A DNA stretch of 6,684 nt from a bacterium (GCA_021813595.1 JAKAKF010000282.1:1-6684); one strand, 5' to 3'; counted from the first letter of the stretch, positions 1-6,185 are shown. Notes: generated by a model not told the origin, from the sequence alone. Numbers and translations: made by a program.

Positions 1-2
1 TA

Positions 3-230
3 CCGCTTCAAATTACGCACAAATATTCAGGACTTTTATCCAGAACTATAGAAGGAACCGCTTTATACGCAAAGCAGATTCTGCAAAATCCCGAATATGC
101 CAAACAGCTTGGAGAAAACGGGCATAACCACGTCAAGCACAATTTTTTAATTACCCGTCATCTAAGGGATTATATTTTACTTTTTTTGAAAACAGGAAAT
201 ACGCGGATGCAGGATACGGTTTATCTATGA
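3..230 (+). CDS. treT: Trehalose synthase TreT-like glycosyltransferase (GT4), C-terminal fragment
   Basis: Only the last 75 residues are in the window; the 5' part lies upstream. TreT is a cytoplasmic retaining glycosyltransferase that reversibly makes trehalose from NDP-glucose and glucose. The fragment opens with PLQITHKYSG, and the family carries a similar stretch in its C-terminal Rossmann domain. It continues with TIEGTA (residues 15-20 of the fragment), the helix motif QNPEYAKQLGENG (28-40) and HNFLITRHLRDYILLFL (46-62). The NFLITRHLRDYL-type ending is the signature I remember from archaeal and bacterial TreT proteins, more specific than GT4 in general. The catalytic centre is not visible, so another GT4 enzyme cannot be excluded. 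It stops at TGA 228-230, 49 bp before the aquaporin gene, and may be co-transcribed with it. With a GH15 glucoamylase downstream, a role in trehalose/glycogen turnover fits. Confidence 0.72.
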   Translation, partial: PLQITHKYSGLLSRTIEGTALYAKQILQNPEYAKQLGENGHNHVKHNFLITRHLRDYILLFLKTGNTRMQDTVYL

Positions 231-279
231 TTTTAAATATAAAACGTTAAATATTATTCATAATCAATTAGAAATTAAT

Positions 280-1029
280 ATGAAAATATGGAGATTGTAT
301 CTTTCTGAATTTATTGGAACAGCTCTTCTTATAGGCATAGGCGTATCTTTCGTAATCCTAGATTTCGCCAAGGGAAGTCCGATAGTTTCTTTAATTCCAA
401 GTCCGGGGATTAGAAGGGCGCTAACGGGATTTTTGTTCGGCGGCACCGGTATGCTTATAACGTTCTCGCCGGTGGGTAAATGGAGCGGCGCACATATTAA
501 TCCGGTCGTTACGTTTTCATTCTGGATGAAAGGTAAAATTAAAAGAACTATGGCTATAGGCTATGTCATAGCGCAGTTTCTCGGAGCGGCGGCAGGGGGT
601 TTTATGCTTCTTTTTTGGGGAAGCATAGGAAAAACGGTAGATTACGGAGCGACTATTCCGGGAAAAGAAGGCGCGGCAGAAGCCGTTTTAGGCGAAGCGG
701 CAACGACTTTCTGCCTTGTTGCAGGACTTTTTTTATTTCTCGGCTATAAACGCTTGAGACCTTTTACTCCTGTTTTATTCCCATTCCTTTATGCAGTTAT
801 GGTTTATTTTGAAGCTCCTATTTCAGGAACCAGCACTAATCCGGCTCGAAGTTTTGGACCGTCTTTAGCGTCGGGCATATGGAGCGGTTGGTGGGTTTAC
901 TGGATAGGTCCATTACTCGGCGCTTTTATAGCAGTATCTATTCAGGCAAAATGGCTGAAAATGCTCGAAATAGAAGTAGCTAAAGTGTATCATTTTGAAC
1001 ACGACCCGTTTAAAGTTTTTCATATTTAA
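280..1029 (+). CDS. Aquaporin / major intrinsic protein family channel
   Basis: This 249-residue inner-membrane channel of the MIP family is probably a water or small neutral solute pore. Six hydrophobic spans can be followed: about 7-28, 45-63, 90-113, 135-155, 163-180 and 203-223. The two pore half-helices are SGAHINPVVT, with NPV at 74-76 in place of the first NPA, and SGTSTNPARSFGP, with NPA at 187-189. Arg190, directly after the second NPA, is the selectivity-filter arginine, and Thr184 sits where AqpZ has Thr183. The NPV variant with a GAHINPVVT context is, as I recall, normal for a subfamily of bacterial aquaporin-like proteins, so it need not mean loss of function. A short charged, His-containing tail follows residue 224. 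No clear Shine-Dalgarno precedes the ATG, but the start gives the usual N-terminus (WRLYLSEFIGTALL). Its place between trehalose and glucose genes suggests osmotic adaptation. Confidence 0.9.
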   Translation: MKIWRLYLSEFIGTALLIGIGVSFVILDFAKGSPIVSLIPSPGIRRALTGFLFGGTGMLITFSPVGKWSGAHINPVVTFSFWMKGKIKRTMAIGYVIAQFLGAAAGGFMLLFWGSIGKTVDYGATIPGKEGAAEAVLGEAATTFCLVAGLFLFLGYKRLRPFTPVLFPFLYAVMVYFEAPISGTSTNPARSFGPSLASGIWSGWWVYWIGPLLGAFIAVSIQAKWLKMLEIEVAKVYHFEHDPFKVFHI

Positions 1030-1117
1030 TTTTTTATATTTTAAACTGATAATATTAAATAAAAGGAAAATGGTGTCAGACATCTTTTTCTGTAAAAAAA
1101 AGGGGGTAATAAGGGCT

Positions 1118-1900
1118 ATGGATATAAATTTAAAAGGCAAAAGGGCATTAATTACAGGTGCCAGTTCCGGTTTGGGTGAATCGATTGCTAAAAAATTCGG
1201 CGCCGCCGGAGCAAAAATCGGATTAAATTTTCATTCCCACCCCGATGCGGCGGAAAAAATCGCTTCGGAAATAAAAACCTTAGGAGCTGACGTTATGACC
1301 ATTCAAGCAGACGTTTCAGACAGCGGCCAAGTTAAAAATATGGTCGATACTTTTGTTAAAAAGTGGGGCGGAGTTGATATTTTAGTGAATAACGCTGGGA
1401 TTGACGGAAAACATTCCCTTATATACGAATCCGATATATCTGAATGGGAAAAAGTAATTAAAATAAATTTATTCGGTCCTTTTTACTGCGCCAGAGAAGT
1501 TTTACAGCATATGATAAACCAGAAAAAAGGCGTTATATTAAATATGACATCCGTTCACGAAATAATTCCATGGAGCGGTTACAGCGGATATGCGGCTGCA
1601 AAAGCTGGTCTTTCTATGCTAACGAAAACTATGGCGCAGGAATTGGGTTCGTCCGGTATCAGGGTGCTGTCTCTTGCACCCGGGGCGATTCAAACCGATA
1701 TCAACAAAGGCGTATGGGATAATCCTTCGACACTAAAAGACCTTCTTAATAAAATTTCGCTTGGCAGAATGGGTCAGCCTGATGAAATTGCCGATGTTGC
1801 AACATTTTTGGTATCCGATTTAGCCTCGTACATTACCGGCAGTACTATATTTGCCGACGGCGCAATGATTGATTATTCTAATTTCACGCATGGCGGTTAA
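1118..1900 (+). CDS. Glucose 1-dehydrogenase, short-chain dehydrogenase/reductase family
   Basis: A 260-residue cytoplasmic NAD(P)-dependent oxidoreductase that most likely oxidises beta-D-glucose to glucono-1,5-lactone. The Rossmann motif TGASSGLG is at 13-20, NNAG at 91-94, and the catalytic tetrad Asn117, Ser145, Tyr158, Lys162 is complete (YAAAK 158-162). Ser145/Tyr158/Lys162 keep the same numbering as Bacillus glucose dehydrogenase. The stretches SVHEIIPW (145-152), PGAIQTDIN and the FADGAMIDY ending also resemble that enzyme, which makes the call more specific than plain SDR. The residue after strand 2 (His39, in NFHSH) replaces an arginine that in the Bacillus enzyme contacts the NADP phosphate, so cofactor preference is open. 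The start at 1118 gives the normal family length and has AGGGGG at 1101-1106 and AAGGG at 1111-1115 upstream. In-frame starts at 995 and 1070 would add an unlikely extension, and the one at 995 lies inside the aquaporin gene. It is 88 bp after the aquaporin stop. Confidence 0.85.
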   Translation: MDINLKGKRALITGASSGLGESIAKKFGAAGAKIGLNFHSHPDAAEKIASEIKTLGADVMTIQADVSDSGQVKNMVDTFVKKWGGVDILVNNAGIDGKHSLIYESDISEWEKVIKINLFGPFYCAREVLQHMINQKKGVILNMTSVHEIIPWSGYSGYAAAKAGLSMLTKTMAQELGSSGIRVLSLAPGAIQTDINKGVWDNPSTLKDLLNKISLGRMGQPDEIADVATFLVSDLASYITGSTIFADGAMIDYSNFTHGG

Positions 1901-1956
1901 CACTGATTTTAATAATAAAATATAAATCAATATACTTAATTTAATTAAAATAAATT

Positions 1957-1987
1957 TTGCGTTTAAGCATTATTTGATTCAACGCAA
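1957..1987. promoter_or_regulatory. Inverted repeat upstream of the glucoamylase gene (possible operator)
   Basis: TTGCGTT (1957-1963) and AACGCAA (1981-1987) are perfect 7-bp inverted copies separated by 17 bp, ending just before the ribosome-binding site of the GH15 gene. They stand out because the rest of the 109-bp gap is almost pure A and T. The half-sites are 24 bp apart centre to centre, slightly over two helical turns, which suits a dimeric repressor or a weak RNA hairpin. I do not recognise the motif, and one occurrence is thin evidence. Confidence 0.3.
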
Positions 1988-2009
1988 TATTTTAAAGGGT
2001 GTAAACAAA

Positions 2010-4379
2010 ATGGATAATGAATCTTTTGCTCCAGGATGGCCAGGAATACCGGGCAGGTGGACGGGAGCCAATAAAAGCGGCGTAGGAACGGCTTTTAACG
2101 GAAGTTCCGTCTGGTTCACAATGTCTCACGGTATTCTGAATGAAGTCTATTCGCCGAGAGAAGACGAGGCGGCAATCCGCGACCTTGGTTTTGTGGTAAC
2201 GGGGGACGACGGTTTTTTTTCGGAAGAAAAAAGGCATGCTAAACATTCCCCTTCCCTTATTTATACGGGGATACCGGCATATCACACTGAGAGCGTCTGC
2301 GAAAAAGGATATTATCGCATCGAAAAGGATATTATCGCCGACCCTAAAAGGTCGGTAGTTCTGATAAGGGGAAAATTTACTCCGTTAAAACCAGGCAATT
2401 ACAGGCTTTACGCAATCACCGCATCGCATATAGGCAATCACGGCGCAGGCAATACTGCATGGTTAGACGAATTTAAAGGAAAAACGGGGCTTTTTGCTTC
2501 ACGCCGCAATACTTCCTTGTGTCTTATGAATAACGGCGGTTTTAACGATTGTTCGGTTGGGTTTGTGGGCTTTTCCGACGGCTGGCAGGATTTAATCAAA
2601 AACGGAAAACTAACATCTATTTATAAAAGGGCTGAAAATGGCAATGTTGCGCTAACGGGAGAAATAATTCTTCAAGACGGCACTTTCGTTTTGGCGCTTG
2701 GATTCGGACGAAATCCTTCCGAAGCGGCGCTTCAATCGATAGCCTCTATAAACGAGGGTTTTGAGAAAATTCTCGAATCCTATTCCGGCGAATGGCGGGA
2801 ATTCTGGCAAAAACAAAAACCTGTTTTTTATGCCGAAAAACACGGGCTTTTTTCTATAAGCGCAATGGTAATATTGATTCACCGGTCTAAATATATTCCG
2901 GGGGCGGTTCTTGCGAGTCTTGCCGTGCCGTGGGGTTTTTCAAAAGGAGACGGCGACCTCGGAGGCTATCATCTTATTTGGCCCCGCGATATGGTCCAGT
3001 CCGCAGGCGGGCTTATTGCCGCAAATATTAAATCTGAAATTTTAAATATGCTTATATATTTTGAATCCACGCAGGAATCTGACGGTCATTGGCCCCAAAA
3101 TATGTGGATTGACGGTTTTCCATACTGGAACGGTATTCAAATGGATGAAACAGCCCTGCCTGTTTTGCTTTTAGACCTTGCCCGCAGGGAAACAGCTATT
3201 TTAGAAAGCGATATTAACCGTTTTTGGCCCATGGTAAAAAACGCCCTTGCCTATATCGTAAAGAACGGTCCTGTTACGCAGCAGGATAGGTGGGAAGAAA
3301 ACGGCGGTTATACTCCATATACTATTGCGGCAGAAATTTCCGCCCTTATAATCGGAGCCGAACTTGCGGAATTAGCCGGCGAATCCGTTTTTGCTCCTTA
3401 TTTGCTCGAAACTGCGGATTCATGGTATTCATGCATAGACCGCTGGCTTTACGTAAAAGGAGGAGAACTTGCCGATAAAGCGGGCGTAGAAGGTTTTTAC
3501 GTCAGGGTTACCCCGCCCGATTTTGAAGTAGGCGACGATGTTATATGCATTAAAAACCGTCCGCCCGCATCCTGTTATCCTCATATATCTTCAGTAGTTT
3601 GTACGGATGCCCTTGCTTTAGTTCGTTTTGGGTTAAGGAGAGCGGACGATAAAAGGATAGTCGATACGGTAAAGGTTATAGATACAATGCTTAAAATGGA
3701 AACGCCGTCTGGTCCTTGCTGGCATAGATACAACGGAGACGGTTACGGCGAGCATAAAGACGGCAGACCTTTTGACGGTACCGGCAGGGGTCGGTTATGG
3801 CCTCTCCTTACCGGCGAGCGGGGACATTACAGCGTGGCCTTAGGAGATATCAAAGAAGCAAAACGTCTGCTAAAAACGATGGAAGGTTTTGCCGACGGCA
3901 TTGGTCTTTTTCCCGAACAAGTATGGGATAGCAGAGATATACCGGAGCGCGGGCTTTTTTTTGGACGCCCGACAGGTTCGGCTATGCCTTTAGTATGGGC
4001 GCACGCCGAATATTTAAAACTTATCCGTTCTATTACCGAAGAAAGAGTATTTGACATGCCTCCGCAGACCGTTTTGCGCTATCTTAAGAACGGATTAACG
4101 TCTAATATTATGCAATGGCGCTTTAATCATAAACTGCATAAAATACCTGCCGGAAAAAAATTGCGCATTGAAACTCTTTCCCATGCTTTAGTTCACTGGA
4201 CAAGCGACGGATGGCGCACGGTTAACGATGCAGTGGTAAAAGATTCCGGGCTTGGAGTTTTCTATGCTGATTTGCCGACGGAAAATTTAGCGGAAAACGA
4301 TGAAATTGTTTTTACATTTTACTGGACAGATGCAGAAAAGTGGGAGAATAAGGATTTTTATGTTAAAATTAATGATTAA
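2010..4379 (+). CDS. Glucoamylase (glucan 1,4-alpha-glucosidase), GH15, three-domain, cytoplasmic
   Basis: A 789-residue inverting glycoside hydrolase that removes beta-D-glucose from non-reducing ends of alpha-1,4-glucans. Residues about 5-265 form a glucodextranase-type beta-sandwich (GIPGRW, WFTMSHGILNEVYSPR, SDGWQDL). Residues about 278-675 form the (alpha/alpha)6 catalytic barrel, and about 680-789 a further beta-rich domain (QWRFNHKLHKIPAGKKLRIE). Barrel motifs include HLIWPRDM (WPRD 324-327), DRWEENGGY with Glu429 as probable general acid, and GLFPEQVWD with Glu636 as probable base. No signal peptide or membrane segment is seen, so it should act on internal glycogen or maltodextrin rather than external starch. 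Some GH15 enzymes are trehalases, but the N-terminal domain favours glucoamylase. The ATG at 2010 has AAAGGGTG at 1994-2001, 8 nt upstream; a TTG at 1974 has no such site. Two T8 runs (2213-2220, 3955-3962) are in frame. A strong hairpin follows the stop. Confidence 0.9.
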   Translation: MDNESFAPGWPGIPGRWTGANKSGVGTAFNGSSVWFTMSHGILNEVYSPREDEAAIRDLGFVVTGDDGFFSEEKRHAKHSPSLIYTGIPAYHTESVCEKGYYRIEKDIIADPKRSVVLIRGKFTPLKPGNYRLYAITASHIGNHGAGNTAWLDEFKGKTGLFASRRNTSLCLMNNGGFNDCSVGFVGFSDGWQDLIKNGKLTSIYKRAENGNVALTGEIILQDGTFVLALGFGRNPSEAALQSIASINEGFEKILESYSGEWREFWQKQKPVFYAEKHGLFSISAMVILIHRSKYIPGAVLASLAVPWGFSKGDGDLGGYHLIWPRDMVQSAGGLIAANIKSEILNMLIYFESTQESDGHWPQNMWIDGFPYWNGIQMDETALPVLLLDLARRETAILESDINRFWPMVKNALAYIVKNGPVTQQDRWEENGGYTPYTIAAEISALIIGAELAELAGESVFAPYLLETADSWYSCIDRWLYVKGGELADKAGVEGFYVRVTPPDFEVGDDVICIKNRPPASCYPHISSVVCTDALALVRFGLRRADDKRIVDTVKVIDTMLKMETPSGPCWHRYNGDGYGEHKDGRPFDGTGRGRLWPLLTGERGHYSVALGDIKEAKRLLKTMEGFADGIGLFPEQVWDSRDIPERGLFFGRPTGSAMPLVWAHAEYLKLIRSITEERVFDMPPQTVLRYLKNGLTSNIMQWRFNHKLHKIPAGKKLRIETLSHALVHWTSDGWRTVNDAVVKDSGLGVFYADLPTENLAENDEIVFTFYWTDAEKWENKDFYVKIND

Positions 4380-4423
4380 AATAAAGAAAAATAAAAGCTT
4401 TAGAAAAAAAGACGTTATAGAGA

Positions 4424-4476
4424 AAAAAGTCAGATTTTTGTTCCGCATTTATGCGTAAAATAAAATCTGACTTTTT
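4424..4476 (+). terminator. Strong stem-loop after the glucoamylase gene, likely bidirectional terminator
   Basis: AAAAAGTCAGATTTT (4424-4438) and AAAATCTGACTTTTT (4462-4476) pair perfectly over 15 bp. The 23-nt loop contains a second small hairpin, CGCAT/ATGCG (4444-4448 with 4451-4455). The right arm ends in T5 and the left arm starts with A-rich sequence, so the element could stop transcription from either side. It lies 45 bp after the glucoamylase stop and separates the carbohydrate genes from the fmdB/dsrE genes. Confidence 0.8.
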
Positions 4477-4530
4477 CATAAACAGAGTTAAATTAGGTTA
4501 ATATTGCATAAATATCGTGGCTTTTTCGGC

Positions 4531-4546
4531 TTTCTCCGTGAGAAAC
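4531..4546. promoter_or_regulatory. Palindrome TTTCTC-CGT-GAGAAA upstream of the FmdB-like gene
   Basis: TTTCTC (4531-4536) and GAGAAA (4540-4545) form a perfect dyad around CGT. It overlaps or just precedes a candidate -35 box (4548-4553). A related sequence occurs at 4884-4899, upstream of the DsrE-like gene, matching at 13 of 16 positions including all of GAGAAAC. A shared transcription-factor site is therefore possible. The alternative is a small RNA hairpin or chance similarity in AT-rich DNA. Confidence 0.4.
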
Positions 4547-4547
4547 A

Positions 4548-4576
4548 TTGTCAAAAATTGAAACAATTTTAATAGT
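4548..4576 (+). promoter_or_regulatory. Candidate sigma-70-type promoter for the FmdB-like gene
   Basis: TTGTCA (4548-4553, 5 of 6 to the -35 consensus) lies 17 bp before AATAGT (4571-4576, 4 of 6 to the -10 consensus). Transcription would start near 4583, about 55 nt ahead of the fmdB start. The spacer contains the perfect dyad AAAATTG-AAA-CAATTTT (4554-4570), which may be an operator. AT-rich intergenic DNA gives many such matches, so this is only a candidate. A promoter is expected here because the preceding terminator separates the two gene groups. Confidence 0.35.
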
Positions 4577-4638
4577 CTCTAACGGTGATTTAAGGTAATA
4601 TAAAGAAAGATTGATCAAAAAAGACCGGAGTCAAAAAA

Positions 4639-4845
4639 ATGCCTATTTATCAGTATAAATGCCAAAAGTGCGGCAGGGATTTTGAAGTTTATCGAAGCAA
4701 GCTTTCCGAATTTTATAGGAAAACCTTTAAAACAAAAAAAGAGGTGCAATGCCCATCCTGTAAAACCAAAGACGTTATTCTTGCAAAGAAGGTTGAACTT
4801 AAGGAAGCGATTGCATGCGGCAAAACAGGCGGCGGTTTCGGGTGA
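4639..4845 (+). CDS. FmdB-family zinc-ribbon protein
   Basis: A 68-residue cytoplasmic protein with the FmdB-type start MPIYQYKCQKCGRDFEVYRS. Two CxxC pairs, Cys8/Cys11 and Cys38/Cys41 (CPSC), would bind one zinc ion. The name comes from a putative regulator of formamidase, but for most members the role is unknown. The gap between the pairs is 26 residues, a little longer than the roughly 20 I expect, filled by a basic stretch (RKTFKTKKE). An extra Cys60 lies in the short tail ending GKTGGGFG. GGAG at 4627-4630, 8 nt before the ATG, supports the start. It stops at TGA 4843-4845 and precedes the DsrE-like gene by 154 bp. Both genes carry CxxC motifs, and a ccdA relic follows, so a thiol or sulfur context is plausible but not shown. 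Confidence 0.85.
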   Translation: MPIYQYKCQKCGRDFEVYRSKLSEFYRKTFKTKKEVQCPSCKTKDVILAKKVELKEAIACGKTGGGFG

Positions 4846-4857
4846 GGCACATAAAAC

Positions 4858-4881
4858 AGGCAGGTTGCCTCGGATTTTTTT
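4858..4881 (+). terminator. Weak intrinsic-terminator-like hairpin after the FmdB-like gene
   Basis: AGGCA-GGT-TGCCT (4858-4870) can form a 5-bp stem with a 3-nt loop, followed after CGGA by seven T (4875-4881). The stem is short and the T tract starts 4 nt late, so it could be a partial terminator or an attenuator in the dsrE leader. It overlaps the AAACAGGC repeat at 4854-4861 and could not form while that repeat pairs elsewhere. Confidence 0.35.
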
Positions 4882-4904
4882 AGTTTGTTCGCGAGAAACT
4901 AAAA
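4878..4904. promoter_or_regulatory. Dyad TTTTAGTTT...AAACTAAAA upstream of the DsrE-like gene
   Basis: TTTTAGTTT (4878-4886) and AAACTAAAA (4896-4904) are perfect 9-bp inverted arms around GTTCGCGAG. The inner part, TTTGTTCGCGAGAAAC (4884-4899), resembles the palindrome at 4531-4546 ahead of fmdB. It could be an operator or an RNA hairpin in the leader. No T tract follows on either strand, so it is not a convincing terminator. Confidence 0.4.
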
Positions 4905-4999
4905 TAAAGTTAAATTAAGAGGGTGGAGGTCTGCGCCTGTTTAAAAATTATGATTATATAACCATGTTTAATTTATTTATTTAAAACAGGAGGTTTTAT

Positions 5000-5371
5000 A
5001 TGGCAAAAGTCGCGGTTATAGTCTTAGAAGGAACCGAACTTAAAGAATCGGTTGCAAAGATAAGGCATGCCATGACATACTCAAAAGAAATCAAGGCGGA
5101 AGGAAATGAAATAATCCTTATTTTCGATGGCAACGGAACCAAGTGGCTCGATATAATATCCAACGACACATCCGACTTCGATTTTTTAAACAAGTTATTT
5201 AGAGAAATACAATCGATGGGAATAATTTACAGGGCGTGCGACTTCTGTTCCGCCAGAAAGGAGGTAAAAGAAAGCCTTGTTAAAAAGAATATCGAACTCG
5301 TATCAGAATATGACGGTCATCCCAATGTCGGCAGGTTGATAAACGAAGGTTATCAGGTAATAGTTATATAA
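5000..5371 (+). CDS. DsrE-family protein
   Basis: A 123-residue soluble protein of the DsrE/DsrF-like superfamily, whose members include sulfur-carrier and persulfide-handling proteins. The start MAKVAVIVLEGTE, the strand-turn IILIFDGNGTKWL (38-50), the cysteine motif YRACDFCS (Cys80 and Cys83) and the ending DGHPNVGRLINEGYQVIVI match the usual single-domain layout with one beta-alpha Rossmann-like fold. Cys80 or Cys83 is the likely reactive thiol. It is not one of the DsrEFH sulfur-oxidation subunits as far as I can tell, since no DsrF, DsrH or dsrAB partner is present, so the substrate is unknown. An excellent AGGAGG at 4988-4993, 6 nt before the ATG, sets the start. It lies 23 bp ahead of the broken ccdA, suggesting a former operon linking sulfur handling with thiol export. 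Confidence 0.85.
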   Translation: MAKVAVIVLEGTELKESVAKIRHAMTYSKEIKAEGNEIILIFDGNGTKWLDIISNDTSDFDFLNKLFREIQSMGIIYRACDFCSARKEVKESLVKKNIELVSEYDGHPNVGRLINEGYQVIVI

Positions 5372-5394
5372 TATTATATAACTTTGAGATTTAA

Positions 5395-6185
5395 ATGTCA
5401 GGATTTGAAAGCGGTTTTTTTGTGCCGGATGTATCATTGGCGGTAGCCTTTCTGGCGGGGTTGTTCTCTTTTGCAAGCCCTTGCGTTTTCCCCTTAATCC
5501 CTCTTATCTATCGTATGTCTCGGGGTTTTCGGTTGCGGAACTTTCGGGCGGGAAAGGGGCGGCAGATGACGAAAGAAGGCGGAAAGCGGCAAGGAGGGAC
5601 ATTGTTATCAACTCGCTTTTTTTATATTAGGATTTACCGTAATTTTTGTGCTTTTCGGAATGTTCAGCGGGGTGGTGGCAGATTTTATAAAATCCGCGTG
5701 AGTAATGCGGATAAGCGGTATAGTGGTTGTTCTCATTGGTTTATATATCGCGGGAATTTTAAACAATCTTAAAATATTTTCGTTTTTAAACAGGGATGTC
5801 CAATTTAATTTGAAAAACAAGCCTGCGGGCATTATCGGCTCCGCCGTAATCGGCGCAATATTCGCGGGTGCGTGGACGCCGTGCATAGGCCCGATACTTG
5901 CCTCAATTCTTTTTATAAGCGCCACGCTTCATAATTCGCTTGAAGGCGGCTTTCTTCTATTTACATATTCCATGGGTCTTGCCGTTCCTTTTTTTTATAA
6001 GCGCGGTATCGTTAAATCTGTTCTTCACCGCATTTAAAAGATTTAAAAAATATATCCGGACAATCCAGATAATAAGCGGAGTGCTTCTGATTGCCGTCGG
6101 GGTTTTAATATTCTTTAACTATTTATCGATCATATCGCTATATTTCGGCGATACCTTTCATTACAACATACCTTATAACGGATAG
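5395..6185 (+). pseudogene. ccdA: Broken ccdA-like gene (cytochrome c biogenesis/thiol-disulfide transporter)
   Basis: The parts add up to a CcdA/DsbD-type membrane protein of about 263 residues, the normal size, which moves reducing power across the inner membrane. The reading runs in frame 1 from ATG 5395 through AGLFSFASPCVFPLIP (first conserved Cys, codon 5482-5484). A 1-nt deletion at about 5500-5502 shifts it to SYLSYVSGFSVAEL in frame 3. A second 1-nt deletion in the T7 run 5617-5623 shifts it to FFILGFTVIFVLFG in frame 2. TGA at 5699-5701 stands where WVMRISG is expected. Frame 2 continues through GAWTPCIGPI (second Cys, codon 5882-5884). A 1-nt insertion in the T8 run 5989-5996 moves it to frame 3, ending at TAG 6183-6185. 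Two runs of eight T in the glucoamylase gene are in frame, which argues against general homopolymer error. Local sequencing error remains the main alternative. No clear Shine-Dalgarno is seen. Confidence 0.85.

Larger units (their letters stand above)
4854..4993 (+). promoter_or_regulatory. Leader with competing repeats reaching the dsrE ribosome-binding site
   Basis: AAACAGGC (4854-4861) is complementary to GCCTGTTT (4935-4942), an 8-bp match. The same middle element, CCTGTTT (4936-4942), can instead pair with AAACAGG (4984-4990), which overlaps the AGGAGG Shine-Dalgarno (4988-4993) of the DsrE-like gene. Another AAACAGGCG (4823-4831), inside the end of the fmdB gene, matches CGCCTGTTT (4934-4942) over 9 bp. 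The pairings are mutually exclusive, which would allow hiding or freeing the ribosome-binding site. No known riboswitch class is recognised, and function is inferred only from complementarity. Confidence 0.3.

Noticed and set aside
1023..1061. Inverted repeat TATTTAAT/ATTAAATA between aquaporin and dehydrogenase as a terminator
   Set aside because: The arms are pure A/T with a long loop and no T tract after them, which is not significant in this AT-rich gap.
995..1117. Upstream in-frame starts for the dehydrogenase at 995 and 1070
   Set aside because: They add a hydrophobic, low-complexity extension absent from the family, and the one at 995 overlaps the aquaporin gene. AGGA at 1064-1067 is too close to 1070, while 1118 gives the standard length.
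1974..2009. TTG start at 1974 for the glucoamylase
   Set aside because: No ribosome-binding site in front. The ATG at 2010 has AAAGGGTG at a good distance, and the conserved family sequence begins shortly after it.
1992..2882. Minus-strand frames of 76-97 codons opposite the glucoamylase gene, and similar ones opposite other genes
   Set aside because: They lie wholly opposite well-supported genes, show no family motifs and are expected by chance.
4682..4918. 78-codon + strand frame overlapping the FmdB-like gene
   Set aside because: It is an out-of-frame shadow of the zinc-ribbon gene with no sensible protein features and no ribosome-binding site.
4822..4990. AAAACAGG repeats as a CRISPR-like array
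   Set aside because: Copies are only 8-9 bp, unevenly spaced, and one is inside a coding region. There are no uniform spacers and no cas genes.
5699..5701. TGA read as tryptophan (alternative genetic code)
   Set aside because: Nearby genes use TGG for Trp and end normally at TGA, and the same gene has three frameshifts, so decay or error explains it better.
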